64,000 nt of DNA from Labia minor. Lineage: Eukaryota > Arthropoda > Insecta > Dermaptera > Spongiphoridae. Positions 34,010 to 46,969 of the stretch are shown one piece after another (positions within the stretch are counted from its first letter, which is position 1; the number at the start of each line of letters is the position of its first letter). The DNA lies in the NCBI GenBank assembly GCA_963082975.1, contig OY720350.1:46144734-46208733 (forward strand). The letters run 5' to 3'. Under the pieces are notes generated by a model. It was not told the DNA's origin and searched no databases. It saw nothing but the letters and a program-made list of their open reading frames with translations. Made by a program: the position numbers and the translations under genes.

Positions 34010-37000
34010 TTTCCCAAATAACAAATTTGCTATTTATACTACTTCGGTATTAATCGGATATGTTCGGGAACTCGATGCTAATATGAAGTGTAAACCGCGT
34101 CTTTTAAATTGCTTATATAATAAGAATAAAGGAATTGAATTTTGGATTATAAGAAATTATCCAATAGTTTTTAAGAACTTTTAATTTTAATTTTATAGAT
34201 ACATATATACAGTAAATATTAAAATTAATTTTATATACTATTTTATAGATTTTAATTGACATAATATTAATATATTATTTAATAAATATTGTAACTTTGT
34301 TAGAAAAGATATTTCTTTAAGTCTCATTTATCATTGTTTATCCAACAGAAGCTATCTTAATGGTCATAAATAAATAATTCTGATATTTTATAAATATTTT
34401 CCTAAATATAATAATTTAATGAAGCAACAAAGATGACAGATAGACTTGGAGAAATTTATTTCGCTTGTTAAATTAGAATAAAATAGTTTTCTAAGCCTAA
34501 TAAAATTCTTTATTTCTTATTAATAAAACATCCTACTAAATTAAGAATATATATGGTATGGCCAGTAGATAATTCAAATATTTAATATATAAATATATTT
34601 CAAGATAAATTTTCTTTATCTGAAATAAGTACATTATGACTTTTTTCCATTCAATATATTTAAAAATATTTATTTTAAATTTTTAGATGCGCAAATAATT
34701 ATAAAAAAAATCAACCTACAAAACAATCCGCTTTATGTTGCTTATTCACAAGCTAGATTTAAGTTTATTTTATATTTTCATTTCAATATAACATAAAATA
34801 CTTCAAAATTCTATGATCATTTTGTCAAAAGAAGCTAAGTTATTTATTTATAAGCATTAAGGGATTAAATGAGACTATTATTAGCACTTACTCATCATCA
34901 GTTGAGTTTCAATATGTTATAATAACTTATAATCTTTATTATATTAACAACTAATTTAGTATAGACCTTTCTTTTCCTTTATTTTTGTAGTTATATTTAT
35001 TTATTTAATGATTATAAATTATTATACAGAAATGCCTTCTTACTTTACGAATTCATTCAAGTTTTAATATAAATTTTAATTTTTTATTAAATTTGTTTTA
35101 TAATAAATATGATATAATTTTGTATGTATATTACCTTATTCATACTTCAAATATTTCTTGTTTGATATTTCTTTTTTTCAATTTCGATCACCTTTTACTA
35201 TTGATTAATAAAACCTTTATAATCATTCTAATTATGAATAAATAAAGAATCATAATAAAAAGAAATTTATTTTTGGTATTGAGGGGGCACGCAGTTGTAT
35301 ATATTGTTAAAGGATATGGATTCAAAGGAAGGGGGATCGTTTATATACCTTCGGCCAAACTACTTTATACATATATTAATACTTTAAAAAATTTGTATCC
35401 ATTAAATCTGAAAAGGAGCGATAAATTTTTAGAAATTTCACTTATACACGCATTTAATTTTTAAGAAAGGTATACATATATAATTGTTGGGGAGATTATG
35501 CAATCTAGTTCTAAAAAACGCTAAAACCAAATATTGCTGAGAAACACCGGTGTCAAGTCATCGGTTGATAATTTTTATTTTAAGAAAATATTTACAAAAT
35601 ATAATTATTCTTTTTAATTACTAGTTTTATATTCTAATATTCCTTTCTTAATAGCTCATGCATAGGGTTATTACTAAATTTATATATTTATACCAATTTC
35701 GATTGTTTTATTTATATATTGTAGACCAAGGAGATTCCGGTAATTCGAACTTCAAATCCCATTAAAAGAAATTAAAAAAAAAAAAAAATTAAATATATAG
35801 ATATATTCAATAATTTTTTAAACATCTCAGATATCAAACTATAGTTTATTTTCTTAAAAAAAAAAAAAATGCATTTTTTAAAATTAAAATAATTCCGCGA
35901 GCCCCCTCTCCAAAAATTCTTTTCATCTTTATATAAAAAATTAAATTTTATTTATAAAAACCAATTTTTTTTTTAAATTTTTAAAAATCTAAACCATTTT
36001 TTTAAATAAATAAAAATTCATTTATACTTAGCCTACCTGTATTGATGAAATGAAGCACTGCACTGCACTGCACTCACTCCTGCACATAAATAATCTATTT
36101 TCTCTTTGAAAGCTCAAAAAAGTAATCTACTTTCTCATATGATATATTATATATTATATATATATATATATATATATTTAGATTTTTTTCTAAATTAAAT
36201 TAGAAATATCAAATAATTTTTAAATGTAAACACTCGAATCTACCACTAAACCACTGTAAAAAGAATGTAATTAAAAATCGTATTAAAAAAGAAGAAAAAA
36301 ATTTCCAATCTACACCACTCACGATCACATCACAATGAGGGTTTTGGCCCGGGCCCACATGATAATAAACATTTTCCACCTAATTGTATCAGAAAATGAA
36401 AAATGCGCACGCACGCACCCACAATGATTTTCTTTATGAACAACTTTCACTAGGGAAATTCTTCCTGAGAGGATGAAAAATAAAACCTAGAACACCTAAA
36501 AAATATTTTTTTTTTCACTCATTCACAACACTGAACCGAAGATGAAAATAACCCCTACAAAATGAAAACAATAAAAATAAAAGAAGTTTAATAAGACTGA
36601 AACGGAGGATAAAATAAATAAATAAATAAATAAATAAAACAAAACACATTCAACACTAAAATCTTGAAAATAGAAAAAATAATAATTATAATTTATGACT
36701 TTTTTCCTCCTCCTCAAGAAGAAATCACTCATCCACATTTCACTAAGAACTTGGATGTCCTATTGAAGGATTAAGAATAAAACCCAATATAAAAACACAC
36801 TCACACAAAATCCACTAAAGTGAATTTTTTTTTTCAATTTTGCAAATTTTAATTGAAAAAAGAATAGTAGAAAATTAAAAAGAACTTAAGTAAGCACAAC
36901 TCACTCACCCACAACCAATTTTTCTTTTTCTTTAGCACTTATTTGATGCACTAAAACTTGATGAGGGTAAAACTTCACAACAACTTAACTTTTATATTAT

Positions 37001-38220
37001 CAAAAACTTTTATTATTTTTTTTTAATGAAAAACAAAACACATGATTATTATTTCTGGATCTTAACTAAAATGACACACTCGGTTGATTTAAAAAAATAA
37101 TAATTAAAAAAAAATAAAAAAAAAAAAAAATAAATAAATAAAATAAAATATTCGCACTAACACTGTCTGCTTGAAGTATTAGAAAAAAAAGTTCAATACA
37201 CTGCACTGCACTGCACACAATTCATAGTTTTTGTTTATTTAATTCTACACTATACTAAGTGATTAATATTATACATGAAAAATGTTTTATTAGTGCTTAT
37301 AAGTGAATTGCTTAAACATATCACTAAATGGCTTTTTAAAATGCCTTTATTAAACTACAATTAAATTTTATTTTACAATAGTTAAAAAAAATAAAGATTT
37401 CAAAAATCAATTATATTTTAGATAAACATTTAAGTTTTATATGTATATTTATATTAATAGATTAAAAAATAAAAATATATTTAGCTAGAATTAATCTATA
37501 TTTTTTTAGTCTATAAAATATAGCAAACAAAAAAAATTTTTTTTTAAGGATTTACCTTAAGAATTTCTTTAAATTAAGTATTCATTTATAAATATCGTCG
37601 ATGTATGTTAATAGAAATTTATTCAGAGTTTGTTTTCTATGTAAAAAAAAATATTTATTGCAAGTTGAAAAATATTAGCTAGAATTTAAGAAATTATTTT
37701 AAAAAATATTAATAAGAATATATTGATAAGTATAAGATGATTCTAGCTAATTATTTTGAACTTGCCTTAAATAGTTCATTATTTTTATTTAATCTTTGTA
37801 TGGTTCTAATATTTGATAAAAAATACCTATATGAATATAATATGAAGACTGCTTTCTTATATATTTTGTTTTTAATATTGCTGTAATATTTATATTAAAA
37901 CCAAACAAAAATAAAATAAACATGTTATTAAAAAAAAAAAATAATAATTTAAAATTCAAATAAGTTCATTATATCTAATTATTGGTAAGTATAGATATTC
38001 AATTGCAATTAATTCAAGTACAATTCAAAAAATTTAATAAAAATTATAACAAATAAAAAAAAAATATTCCAAAGAGAAAAAAATTAAAAAGTTTTAAAAA
38101 GATTAAAATAAAATTTTATATTTTTAATATATTTTAGAATTAAATTTTACATTGCTCACTAATATGTAAAAAATATCAAATTTATGAGTTTTATTATTAA
38201 AATGGTAATTTTATGTATTA
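34010..38220. other. 4.2 kb intergenic region between BRK1 and spenito
   Basis: No coding exon recognised. From about 35890 to 37260 the sequence changes character: many C-containing short words (CACTCAC, CACGCACGCACCC, GGCCCGGGCCC at about 36346-36356) and two blocks of CACTGCACTGCACTGCAC at about 36055-36075 and 37198-37216. A TA run lies at 36150-36177, and long A runs near 35770, 35858, 37040 and 37110. A fragment GGGGGATCGTTTATATACC at about 35333 resembles one end of the palindromic MITE but has no partner. It may be distal 3' UTR or control DNA of spenito. Confidence 0.45.
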
Positions 38221-40557
38221 TTAAGCCCCTCCACCTTTAACGACCACAATAACTAAATGGTCCTCTTTCATGCCTTCTTCCGAAAGATTCGGTGCGGTTC
38301 GTTTTAATAGATTTGTTGAAAATTCACATGGAGGGAATGCATACAACACACCTGTAGATTCAGTTTCTTTATTTAAAAATGGTATCACACCAGCTGCTTC
38401 TTTCTGTTTTAAATAGGATACAAGGTTTCTTAAAGGTCTTGTTTGAACACTTGTTTCTTCACCCACAAGAGAAGCTGATGAACCAGGAAGGCCCAACAAA
38501 ATAGCATGTGCAGAACTAGATGATATTCTTTTCGAAACATCTTCGAGTTTAGGCAAATCAAGTCTTAAACGTTGAGTAATTCTTAAGAGATTTTTATTAT
38601 CTTCATCTTTCATTAAAGTTTCCACAATTTCTGAATCTCCATCAGCCAGATGACATTTGGCAGGGAACAAAGAATTTTTCAAAATGAGTGCCCCTTGCCA
38701 AGGAGGGCTAGTTGCACTGCAACGCCGGGCCAGTTCTAATAAAGTGCGTACTGATGATGCAGGTGAAGTGGCTGAATTAGAATTAAGAGCTGTTCCACCA
38801 TTACGCCGGTTTTCACTGCCTCCAGATGAGCCAGAATCGACACTTGCAGCTCTCCTTGGCCTTCTAGGACTTCGAGGAGAAACAATTCCTCCAGCAGCAG
38901 TTCCGACAGAAGATAAATCATTATCTCTAGTTCTCCATTCTTCATCCCTTCCATAAGTATCATAAGAACTACTAGCTGTTCCAGTTCCTACACCTCCACG
39001 ATAAGAACCTCTACCTCTTCTTTCATGATGCCATCCTCCTCCTCGGCCTCGAAATCCTCGACCATATCCAAGAAATTCAGTAGTGTTTTCAAAACCCCAC
39101 GAAGAATCATAAGCTGCATCATAAGCATCACCATCATAACTACTAGCAGGAGCACGAGGCTTGAAATTGCTCGAGAATACGGTTTGAGGTGCACCTGGAG
39201 GAGAGACATCAGCAAAGTCAGCTCTAAGTCGTCGATCTGGGCCACCCAGAGGAAATCCTCTCATTTCTTTTACAGCTGCTGTTGCAGCGTCAATTGAATC
39301 ATAAAGAATATAAGCACAAGAATCTCCTTTTGAATATTCAATTTTTTTAATTGCCCCAAAACGGTCAAATTCTCTCTCTAGAGCATTAATTGAAGTCCAA
39401 GGACCAAGACCACCAATCCATATTCTTGTGGTTGGACTCGCTTTTCCATATCCAATTTTACATTGAAATTTGCCTATATATTGTCCACTCAATTCGACTT
39501 TAGCCCTATGAGCTTGATCTAAATTTTGAAATCGAATAAAAGCATAAGCATTACCTGTGTTAGGCAAGGGACGTTTAACATCAATATCTTCAATATGACC
39601 ATATCGACCAAATATTCTTCTTAATTCTTCTTCTGAAATATTGATTTCAAGATTTCCGGCAAAGAGTGTACGTGTTGCAAGTGGATCATCCTCTGGTGGT
39701 ACATGATGAAGATAATTTGGAAATTTATCTTTCTTGTTATCTTGATATTTATCAAATGGAGGATGAGGTTTAAAAGCACCACTGCCAGGGGGTAGCATAT
39801 GCCTAGGAGGACCGTAATGATGAGGGGGTCCAGGAGGGGCCAAATGGGCAGGATGATGTAAAGGAGCTCGGAGGAAATCACTATGATGATGAGGAGGGGG
39901 TCGAAAATCACGATGAGTTAATGCAGGTGGTGGTCCATAAGCTCTGTCATAAGCCCTCTCACTTGGACGATGGCGTTCAGGCGATCGGGATCTCTGATGA
40001 TAATAACGGCCAGCACTGTCATAGTCAGGAGTAACGCTGCGTCGTCGATAACCTTCACTACTCCGTGAACTTTCATAAACAGCTTCAACTATTGCTAGTT
40101 TGTCAAATACAATGATTCTTGGCTTTGAATGTTTAGCTTCCCTAGCATCTTCACTATTTCTAAACATAACATATGCTACACGTTCATCTAAATCATGAGA
40201 AATCCTTACAGAGAGATCACCAAATTTTTTATATTCTCTATAGAGAGTATCTTTAATCACTTCATCGGACGCTTTCGGATGAAGGGCGCTAACACAGAGT
40301 ACCTTGTAGGTAGGATATGAACGATAATCATCTCGGTGGGATGATTCAGAAGGATATCGTGCTCGGGGACTCGGAGAACGTCCTCGGCTCCTGCGACGAA
40401 CACGTTCAGGTGTTAAACGTTCATCTGAAGAATCATCATATCTGCCAAGGCTGGAGCGACTCCGTTTTCGTGGCGGTGGGGTCTCGCGATCAGAGCTGCG
40501 TTTCATGTTGCGAATTTTTACAGTGATTTTCGATTTCTCACTTCGCGGAGAGAACAT
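38221..40557 (-). CDS. nito: Spenito / RBM15-type RNA-binding protein, intronless
   Basis: Split-ends family protein with three RRMs and a SPOC domain; in flies and vertebrates it recruits the m6A methyltransferase complex to RNA and acts in splicing. A single frame of 778 residues: RS/basic N-terminus (1-80), RRM1 (about 84-160, YKVLCVSAL...RVAYVMF), Pro/His-rich linker (about 205-290), RRM2 (about 296-370, RTLFAGNLEI, AYAFIRF), RRM3 (about 377-450, TRIWIGGLGPWTSINALEREF, GFPLGGPDRRLRADFAD), RGG-type stretch (about 500-530), and SPOC (about 607-775, PWQGALILKNSLFPAKCHLADG, LRITQRLRLD, VIPFLNKE, GVLYAFPPCEF). Met18 (MKRSSDRETPP) is an alternative start. An AATAAA on the minus strand near 38188-38194 could give a very short 3' UTR. 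Confidence 0.96.
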   Translation of the reverse strand: MFSPRSEKSKITVKIRNMKRSSDRETPPPRKRSRSSLGRYDDSSDERLTPERVRRRSRGRSPSPRARYPSESSHRDDYRSYPTYKVLCVSALHPKASDEVIKDTLYREYKKFGDLSVRISHDLDERVAYVMFRNSEDAREAKHSKPRIIVFDKLAIVEAVYESSRSSEGYRRRSVTPDYDSAGRYYHQRSRSPERHRPSERAYDRAYGPPPALTHRDFRPPPHHHSDFLRAPLHHPAHLAPPGPPHHYGPPRHMLPPGSGAFKPHPPFDKYQDNKKDKFPNYLHHVPPEDDPLATRTLFAGNLEINISEEELRRIFGRYGHIEDIDVKRPLPNTGNAYAFIRFQNLDQAHRAKVELSGQYIGKFQCKIGYGKASPTTRIWIGGLGPWTSINALEREFDRFGAIKKIEYSKGDSCAYILYDSIDAATAAVKEMRGFPLGGPDRRLRADFADVSPPGAPQTVFSSNFKPRAPASSYDGDAYDAAYDSSWGFENTTEFLGYGRGFRGRGGGWHHERRGRGSYRGGVGTGTASSSYDTYGRDEEWRTRDNDLSSVGTAAGGIVSPRSPRRPRRAASVDSGSSGGSENRRNGGTALNSNSATSPASSVRTLLELARRCSATSPPWQGALILKNSLFPAKCHLADGDSEIVETLMKDEDNKNLLRITQRLRLDLPKLEDVSKRISSSSAHAILLGLPGSSASLVGEETSVQTRPLRNLVSYLKQKEAAGVIPFLNKETESTGVLYAFPPCEFSTNLLKRTAPNLSEEGMKEDHLVIVVVKGGGA

Positions 40558-43500
40558 GAATTTCTAAAAGAAAACGTTTTAAAACATTACACTGTGATTC
40601 TGATTCGCTTTGGAATAAATTAAGTTCATAGGAAAATATGATAGTAGATATTCAATTTTCACTTTGTATTTTTCAAAATAAACACACTCTGCAAATAGAA
40701 TTGCAGTCCTAATTGTCCAATTGAAAAATCACAGGTTGAAAAATTCTTAAGAAAAATATAAGAAATATACAATGGCAGATACAAAGTGTTTGAAACCGGA
40801 AATGTTTATCTTTGATCAATGAATTATACAAGCCAAGAATATTCAAGATGTATTCTTACGCCACGAGGCTGATTAATTCTCTTACACTAAATTCACACTA
40901 AAACAACAAAATATTTGAATTTATTAATATATTAATTAATTTTACGAAAATATTTTTTAAATATTAGTTAAAAATAAAAACTAATTTTTAGAAATATATA
41001 ATGTTTTTCTATCATCATTTCGCCCTATATTTTTACCAGTTTGCATTTTATCCTGTACTACGATAAACATTTAATTACTTTAATTACTTATTTGCTTAAA
41101 ATAAATTAAATATATTATTTATATTAAATATATTATTTGTTTTTGATAAAAATTTATTAAATTAATTTAATACTATTGTTTTTATGATTTAATATTATAT
41201 ATTATAAAAAGGCGCTAAATTTAAAAAATATTATTTTTGTTATAATATATATTAGATTTCTTATGTTATCAATATTATTAGATAGTAGATATAGTAATTT
41301 TTAAACTTAAAAAATATTATTAGTTATTAAAATAATTTATAATTTTTAATTAATCATTTTTTTATATTAATTCATTAATTTCTTATAATTGCATATTCTG
41401 CCATCTTATGAATCATATATGTTAAACGCTCTAAGAACCAAATTAAAATAGATTTTCATAATAATATTATTTAAACATTATATCAATAATATAAAGTTAT
41501 TTTCTTTCATTCTATATTAATAATCTTTGAAAAATTATTGGCTGACAGATTTCTGCCTGTCAATAATACACAATGAAATTGTATTAGTGATAATCTATTA
41601 TTAATTTAAAGTTTTTTTTCAGGAGATCCTTTAACTTTATCACCCGATTTTTCTTAACTCTATTAATTAGTTTTTCTGGATACTTCCTAATGTAACATAT
41701 GTATTTTCACACATTTTCAAAATGAAAATTCAAAAACAAATGATAGCAATACAATCTAATATTGTTAATCACCCATTTCAAAATCCTCCAAAAATTGATA
41801 ATGTTTCAAAAGTCAAATCACTTCTAATAATTCTTTAAGACAATCCTTTTCAGTAAATAATTTATCAGTCTCCTGCATATAATTTACAACAAAATTCTCT
41901 TATAATTATAATGCTGGTTCTTTATAAGTTTGTAATTATCAATATCTTTTAATTTAATTACCCTAATTTTAATGTTTTAGGAAATCAGTAGATGAAACCA
42001 TTCCAAGACTTGAGAGAAGTTAGAAGAGTTTTTATTCACATTTTGTGATCAAATACAATTGAATTTGGTATTAAAAAAAGTTTTATTTATATACACAATT
42101 TTCTTAAATATTAAAGTTAATATCAATTTAAATAAGATCTTAAATATAAATTATTCAATAACTCTTTTTACATGCCCTCCTAGTCTTTGTTGTTTTATTA
42201 ATTTATTATAATTATTTATGGCATATAATTTTTTTGTAAACATTTATATTTTCTTAGCTTTTTAAAATTATTTTTATTATAAAATTAAGAACTTTCTAAA
42301 GATGTCCTTAGATTTATATGTGCAATATAACAATATTTCGAATTGCTTACTATAAACTGTTTATTTCAGTTTTTGAAAAGAAAAAAATTTAGAATAGTCG
42401 CATAATTGGCGATTACAAAACAACCAGACTAAAATAGTTTTATTGTGATGCAAAATTCATTAATTATTAGTTTACAAACCGGCTATTTTTCACAAATTTT
42501 CTAAAAGTTTTTATTATCAGTGTTGGAAAAAATTTAACCAAATGTAAAGATTTCAATTTTCAAGTATTTTTATGTCAAAATGTTTATATTTAAATATATA
42601 AACTTATTTTAAAATAACTAAAATTATTTTTTTAAATATTTTTAAAAATATTATCATACTTTTTATATTTAGGTTCATTATTGATACTAAATTTTTCTTC
42701 AGAAAACATCTTTTGAATGTCTCAATATAAAGCAAGTCAAAACGCCATCCTTAGTGAACCCAATTCGATTCAACAAACTAATAATTTAATAATATAATAT
42801 CTATTGTATGGAAGGATAACTGAGCTTAAAATATAATATGCATATTATACTTATCTAAAAATAATTAGAAGTGATTACAACCATAATATATATACAAAAT
42901 ACCGATCAGAGTTCATTGATTGAATTTTAATTTGGTTTTAATAGTATTTAACAATTTTAATAATAATAGGGGTAAAAAATTACATAATCTGGGCAGAATT
43001 ACCTATCTCTTTTTTATATTTTGAAGTTGTTAATAAGTTGTGAATTAACCAGAAGAGGATACCACTTAGCAGTAAAGATAGTTTTATTTATTTTACTTGT
43101 AATTTTAATTTGTTAATATTTAATAACTTTTACAGAAAATAAATAAATAAATGTTTGAAAAAAGAATTCAAGAGGTAATTAAATATCCTATTTTTATATG
43201 TGATTGAAGAGATGAATTCAAGTTTTGTGAATTAATAAATAAATATGTTCCATTTACGAAATTTGGAAATTAATGGAAATATATCTATTTAAAAATTAAT
43301 ATAACAACTAGGACATAATGCGCCAATATAGGACACTTTGAACTTAAATTTCTGACGGACCATTCAAAACTGCTTTATGTTCTGCTGAAAAAATAATCTT
43401 AGGTTAAAGAAATATGAAGCAGCATAGTTTATATTATAATGCTTTTATTACACCAGAAAAATATTTATTAACAAAAAAATAAATTACCCAGTAATTGACC

Positions 43501-44279
43501 GGTTTTAATAGTGATTGGCATTTAAAGTTCCAGTTTTTAACAATGCTTCTCTTATGATCAAAAATTGTGCAGATTCGAAGATTTTAATGCAAGAAAATAT
43601 TTTTAATGCAGAATTAATTAAATATAGTAGTAAATCCAAAAATGCACAAAAAACCTTTTAATTTTTATTTTCTTATTCTTATTCTTACAATAGAAGCAGT
43701 CAATAATCTTTCTTGATGGTTAGTTAGCCATTACAACTGGCAGGTGACATTTGCTTGATTTTTATGTCGCACAATATACCAAAAATTTATTAGAGCCTTA
43801 TATTAAGAATGAAGAATTAGGAATGAAATAGCATACATATTTCAACCTGAAACAATGTTTTCTTAATTCCTTAGTAAGAATTGTTGACGAATTGCACTTG
43901 CCGCTGTTGAGTTGATGATGACTCCATATTCAATGTTTTAATACCTTTATTAAATAAATAATAAATAAGTAATTTTATTAAATAGATTAATTTTAAAATG
44001 GCATAACCTAAAAGTTGAAAAATAAAATTAAGTCAATTTGGTATCATTCTTTTTCTTTCTTAGATCATCCTTAATCTATTCAAGTTTGTTAACTTATTGA
44101 TCAAGTTTTTCTAGATATCTATTTTTATTATTGGCATAGAATTTAAAGATACTACAAAGAAAATTAACCGGGTCAAATTGTACGATTTTGGTGGCAAATT
44201 GCATGTCACCTTTGCAAGAAATAGGCAAAGCCTGATTATTATTATTATTACTAAAAAAAATTATTTGAAACTTCTATGG
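40558..44279. other. Spenito upstream flank and gene-free region
   Basis: The first few hundred bases should hold the spenito leader and promoter (antisense). Beyond about 41000 it is AT-rich with many stops in all frames. The pieces at about 43330-43380 and 43690-43950 are less AT-rich, but I could not match them to any family. Confidence 0.45.
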
Positions 44280-44725
44280 CAGAGGTTCTTAAACTTATGT
44301 ACTCCGCGAACCCCCACTTGAAACATTTTTTTTTGACGGACCCCATCCAAACTTTAGGTACTTTACGTCATTTTATTAGTTAATTTCTGGCTTACGATCT
44401 CATAAAAACAAGGATATATGATGAATATTTCTAACAGTGATTGGTGAATAACGATTTTTTTGCATATTGTAGAACACATTTTATTAGAAATTATAATATT
44501 GAAGAAAGAAAATTCAGCTAAATATGAAGATGGAAACGGTAGCAATAGTTTTCTTGCACATTTCGTTGAATTTGGATATTTGATCTCTGTTTCCTCACAA
44601 AGCCATGCCATCGCTCCTTTTATATTAAATAAAGTTTTAACTGACTCATCATTTTCTCGGGCACCTGTACGATGGCTTTGCGGACCCCAGTAAAGGCTTC
44701 GCGGACCACAGTTTAAGAACCTCTG
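44280..44725 (-). mobile_element. hAT deletion derivative of the element at 54851
   Basis: 446 bp with ends CAGAGGTTCTTAAACTTATG and, inverted, CAGAGGTTCTTAAACTGTGG, flanked by TTCTATGG (44272-44279) and TTCTATGC (44726-44733), an 8-bp duplication with one mismatch. Its first roughly 230 bp are the inverse of the last roughly 230 bp of the full element (57978-58207), and its last 50 bp match the other end. The transposase is deleted. So it is a non-autonomous relative in opposite orientation. Confidence 0.9.
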
Positions 44726-44733
44726 TTCTATGC

Positions 44734-46740
44734 TACAAATATTTTATGCAAATCTTTATATCGTTATTAATTATTACCCGTGTTTATTATTAAGTAGGAT
44801 TAAAAGAAGAGGAAATGAAATGATAAAAATAATTTGAAATAAGAAATAATCTGATTTAATATGACAGTATGAAATTATACATTTGATTATATAAATTAAA
44901 TATTTTTATTTATAATTAAAGTTCAGGAATGCTTTTTCAATTTTAACATGGTGGTTCTATTTTGATAATTGTTTTAGCTAAAAACAGAATAGCTTCTGTA
45001 TTAATTTTAGATTTTGTAATTATTGAATAACTTTTTCAGAGGATCTGATAAAAAATTAATTTCTATAAAAGATATAATTAGCAATTTCTATTCAGAAAAA
45101 ATACAAAAACATGATATAAAATATAAATAAAATTATTAACATAATATTGATTAATATTTTGGAAAATTCTGCTCATATATAAATATTTTTTAAAAAAATT
45201 ATTTATTAAAACAACTAAGAATGACTATAAGAATTTATTTTGAAATATTGGAAATTTTTTTTGATATGACCCTAAAATTTATTTCGGTTAAATAAAATAA
45301 TATTAATTAGATTTTTGTGCTTAACTCTGTAGCACAAAAATATAATAAATATTCTATAAATATTTCAGAAATTCTATTTGTTTGAAAAATTTAAAAATAA
45401 TATATTTTCTTAACATACCATTTTGTGGATATTTATATATATATATATATATATATTAATATAATTTTTATTTTATAAATTTATTAAAAAATTTATAAAA
45501 GTTATTTATTTAAAATTTCAAGAAACTATAATATTAATATTTAATAATTAATAATCATTTCAAAATTTGTTATTGTTTTCTTCGTAGTGAATTTTCCCGT
45601 TCTTATTTTTTCATCATTAAGTTTATTTTAAAAATAAAATTTTCTAAAATGTATTCATTTTTTTTTTAAATTATTATTAATATTAGTATTATTATATAAT
45701 TTATTTATAATATATTTACAATATTTTTAAATAATACAAATTAATTTAATGTAAAGGTAATAACAATCTTAGTTTTCTGTCATTGAGTAAACCAAATAAT
45801 TTCTTTATACACACACACATTTATTCATCATTCATTCATTCAATTAAAAAGATACGCACGCAGACCAACCGCCCCAAACAGAGCAAACAACAGGCGGATT
45901 ATAACCAGGGCGTACAACTTGAGTCAGACTTTATGACATGACATATTAAGCACAAACAGATTTTTTCCTTTGAAATGGATTTCTCAAATACACAAATATA
46001 CAATAGTTATTTATTAATAAAATGTATTAATGAACATTTAATGAATATATAGAAAATTTGAACTGAAAAATTAAATAATATATATAATGATTTATCGAAT
46101 TTACATTTATGAATATTTCTCTTTTCTCTAGTTAGATAAATAAATGTATAATAAATATTTAAAATATATGGAATAATATTTTGGAAATATAGATATTGTT
46201 TGTTTTGAATTTTAATTAAAATTTTATTGAAATTAATATGAGTAGTTAGAAAGTAAAATTACATAAATATTTAAAAATTGAAATCAAGACAAAATAAAAA
46301 GTTAAATGTTTGAAGAGATTCCTTCTGGAATATGCCCAAGTATGAAATGATTTTGAAAGATAATACAAGTATCGAGGTATCTTTAGTTTATAATTATAAA
46401 AAAAATAGTATCTATTATTTCTAAATTAAAATTGTATAATTTTTAATTAATATTTTATAATAATTAAATAATTGTAAATTGTTTTAAAATAACTTAAAAA
46501 AAAATAATATTTTATGAGTATAACATTTTTTTGTGAAAATGTTTTTTTATTTAATCAATGAAAACAGAACATTTAATTTAATATTTATTTAACTGATTAT
46601 TATTTTTTAGTTAACTTTTTTAATTTTTTATTTGGATCATTTGTTAAATAAGACTAGAATTTGTTCTATGATATTAAGATCAAGGAAAAAAATATGTATG
46701 TGCTTAATATGTTTTGAGGAAACACTTTAATTATTTCAAA
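44734..46740. other. Gene-free AT-rich region with one GC-richer island
   Basis: Mostly AT-rich, with a TA run at 45431-45458 and a CA run with ATTC repeats at 45811-45842. Embedded is an island at 45848-45945 that on the minus strand could encode VVCSVWGGWSAC, reminiscent of a thrombospondin type 1 repeat start (W..W..C), ending at GTATCT, a possible splice donor. Too little to call an exon. Confidence 0.35.
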
Positions 46741-46744
46741 TTGT

Positions 46745-46965
46745 TGGCACTGGATTGCTTCAAAAGCAGTGGTGTTTTATCCAAGGAATGAGCCACAAAG
46801 AGAGGGAGAATTACTGCCAATGCCGTTTCTTCCATCTCTTTTTTCTTCTGTACTCAAATGTTTATGTCCACAAGTACGTCGCCAATGTTCTGGTTCATCG
46901 GGGTAGATCCCTGGAGCATCAACACCAACCACTTTATGGAGTCATCCGATCATGGTTGAATGTCT
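46745..46965 (-). other. Unexplained GC-balanced island with a 50-codon open frame
   Basis: In a strongly AT-rich neighbourhood this stretch has balanced composition. On the minus strand it is open for about 53 codons, reading VGVDAPGIYPDEPEHWRR, CGHKHLSTEEKRDGRN, NSPSLCGSFLG and then stop. The composition looks like coding sequence, but I do not recognise the family, and there is no clean polypyrimidine tract at the upstream boundary. It could be the last exon of a gene on the minus strand or an old transposon piece. Confidence 0.35.
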
Positions 46966-46969
46966 AGAA

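Noticed and set aside
35333-35352. Third copy of the palindromic CTCF-motif MITE
   Set aside because: Only about 19 bases resemble the end; no arms, no interior and no CTCF motif nearby.
38657-38956. Open frames opposite or in other frames of spenito (also 38736, 38988, 39025, 39621, 40317)
   Set aside because: Result of the longer, less AT-biased spenito coding sequence; no recognisable domains of their own.
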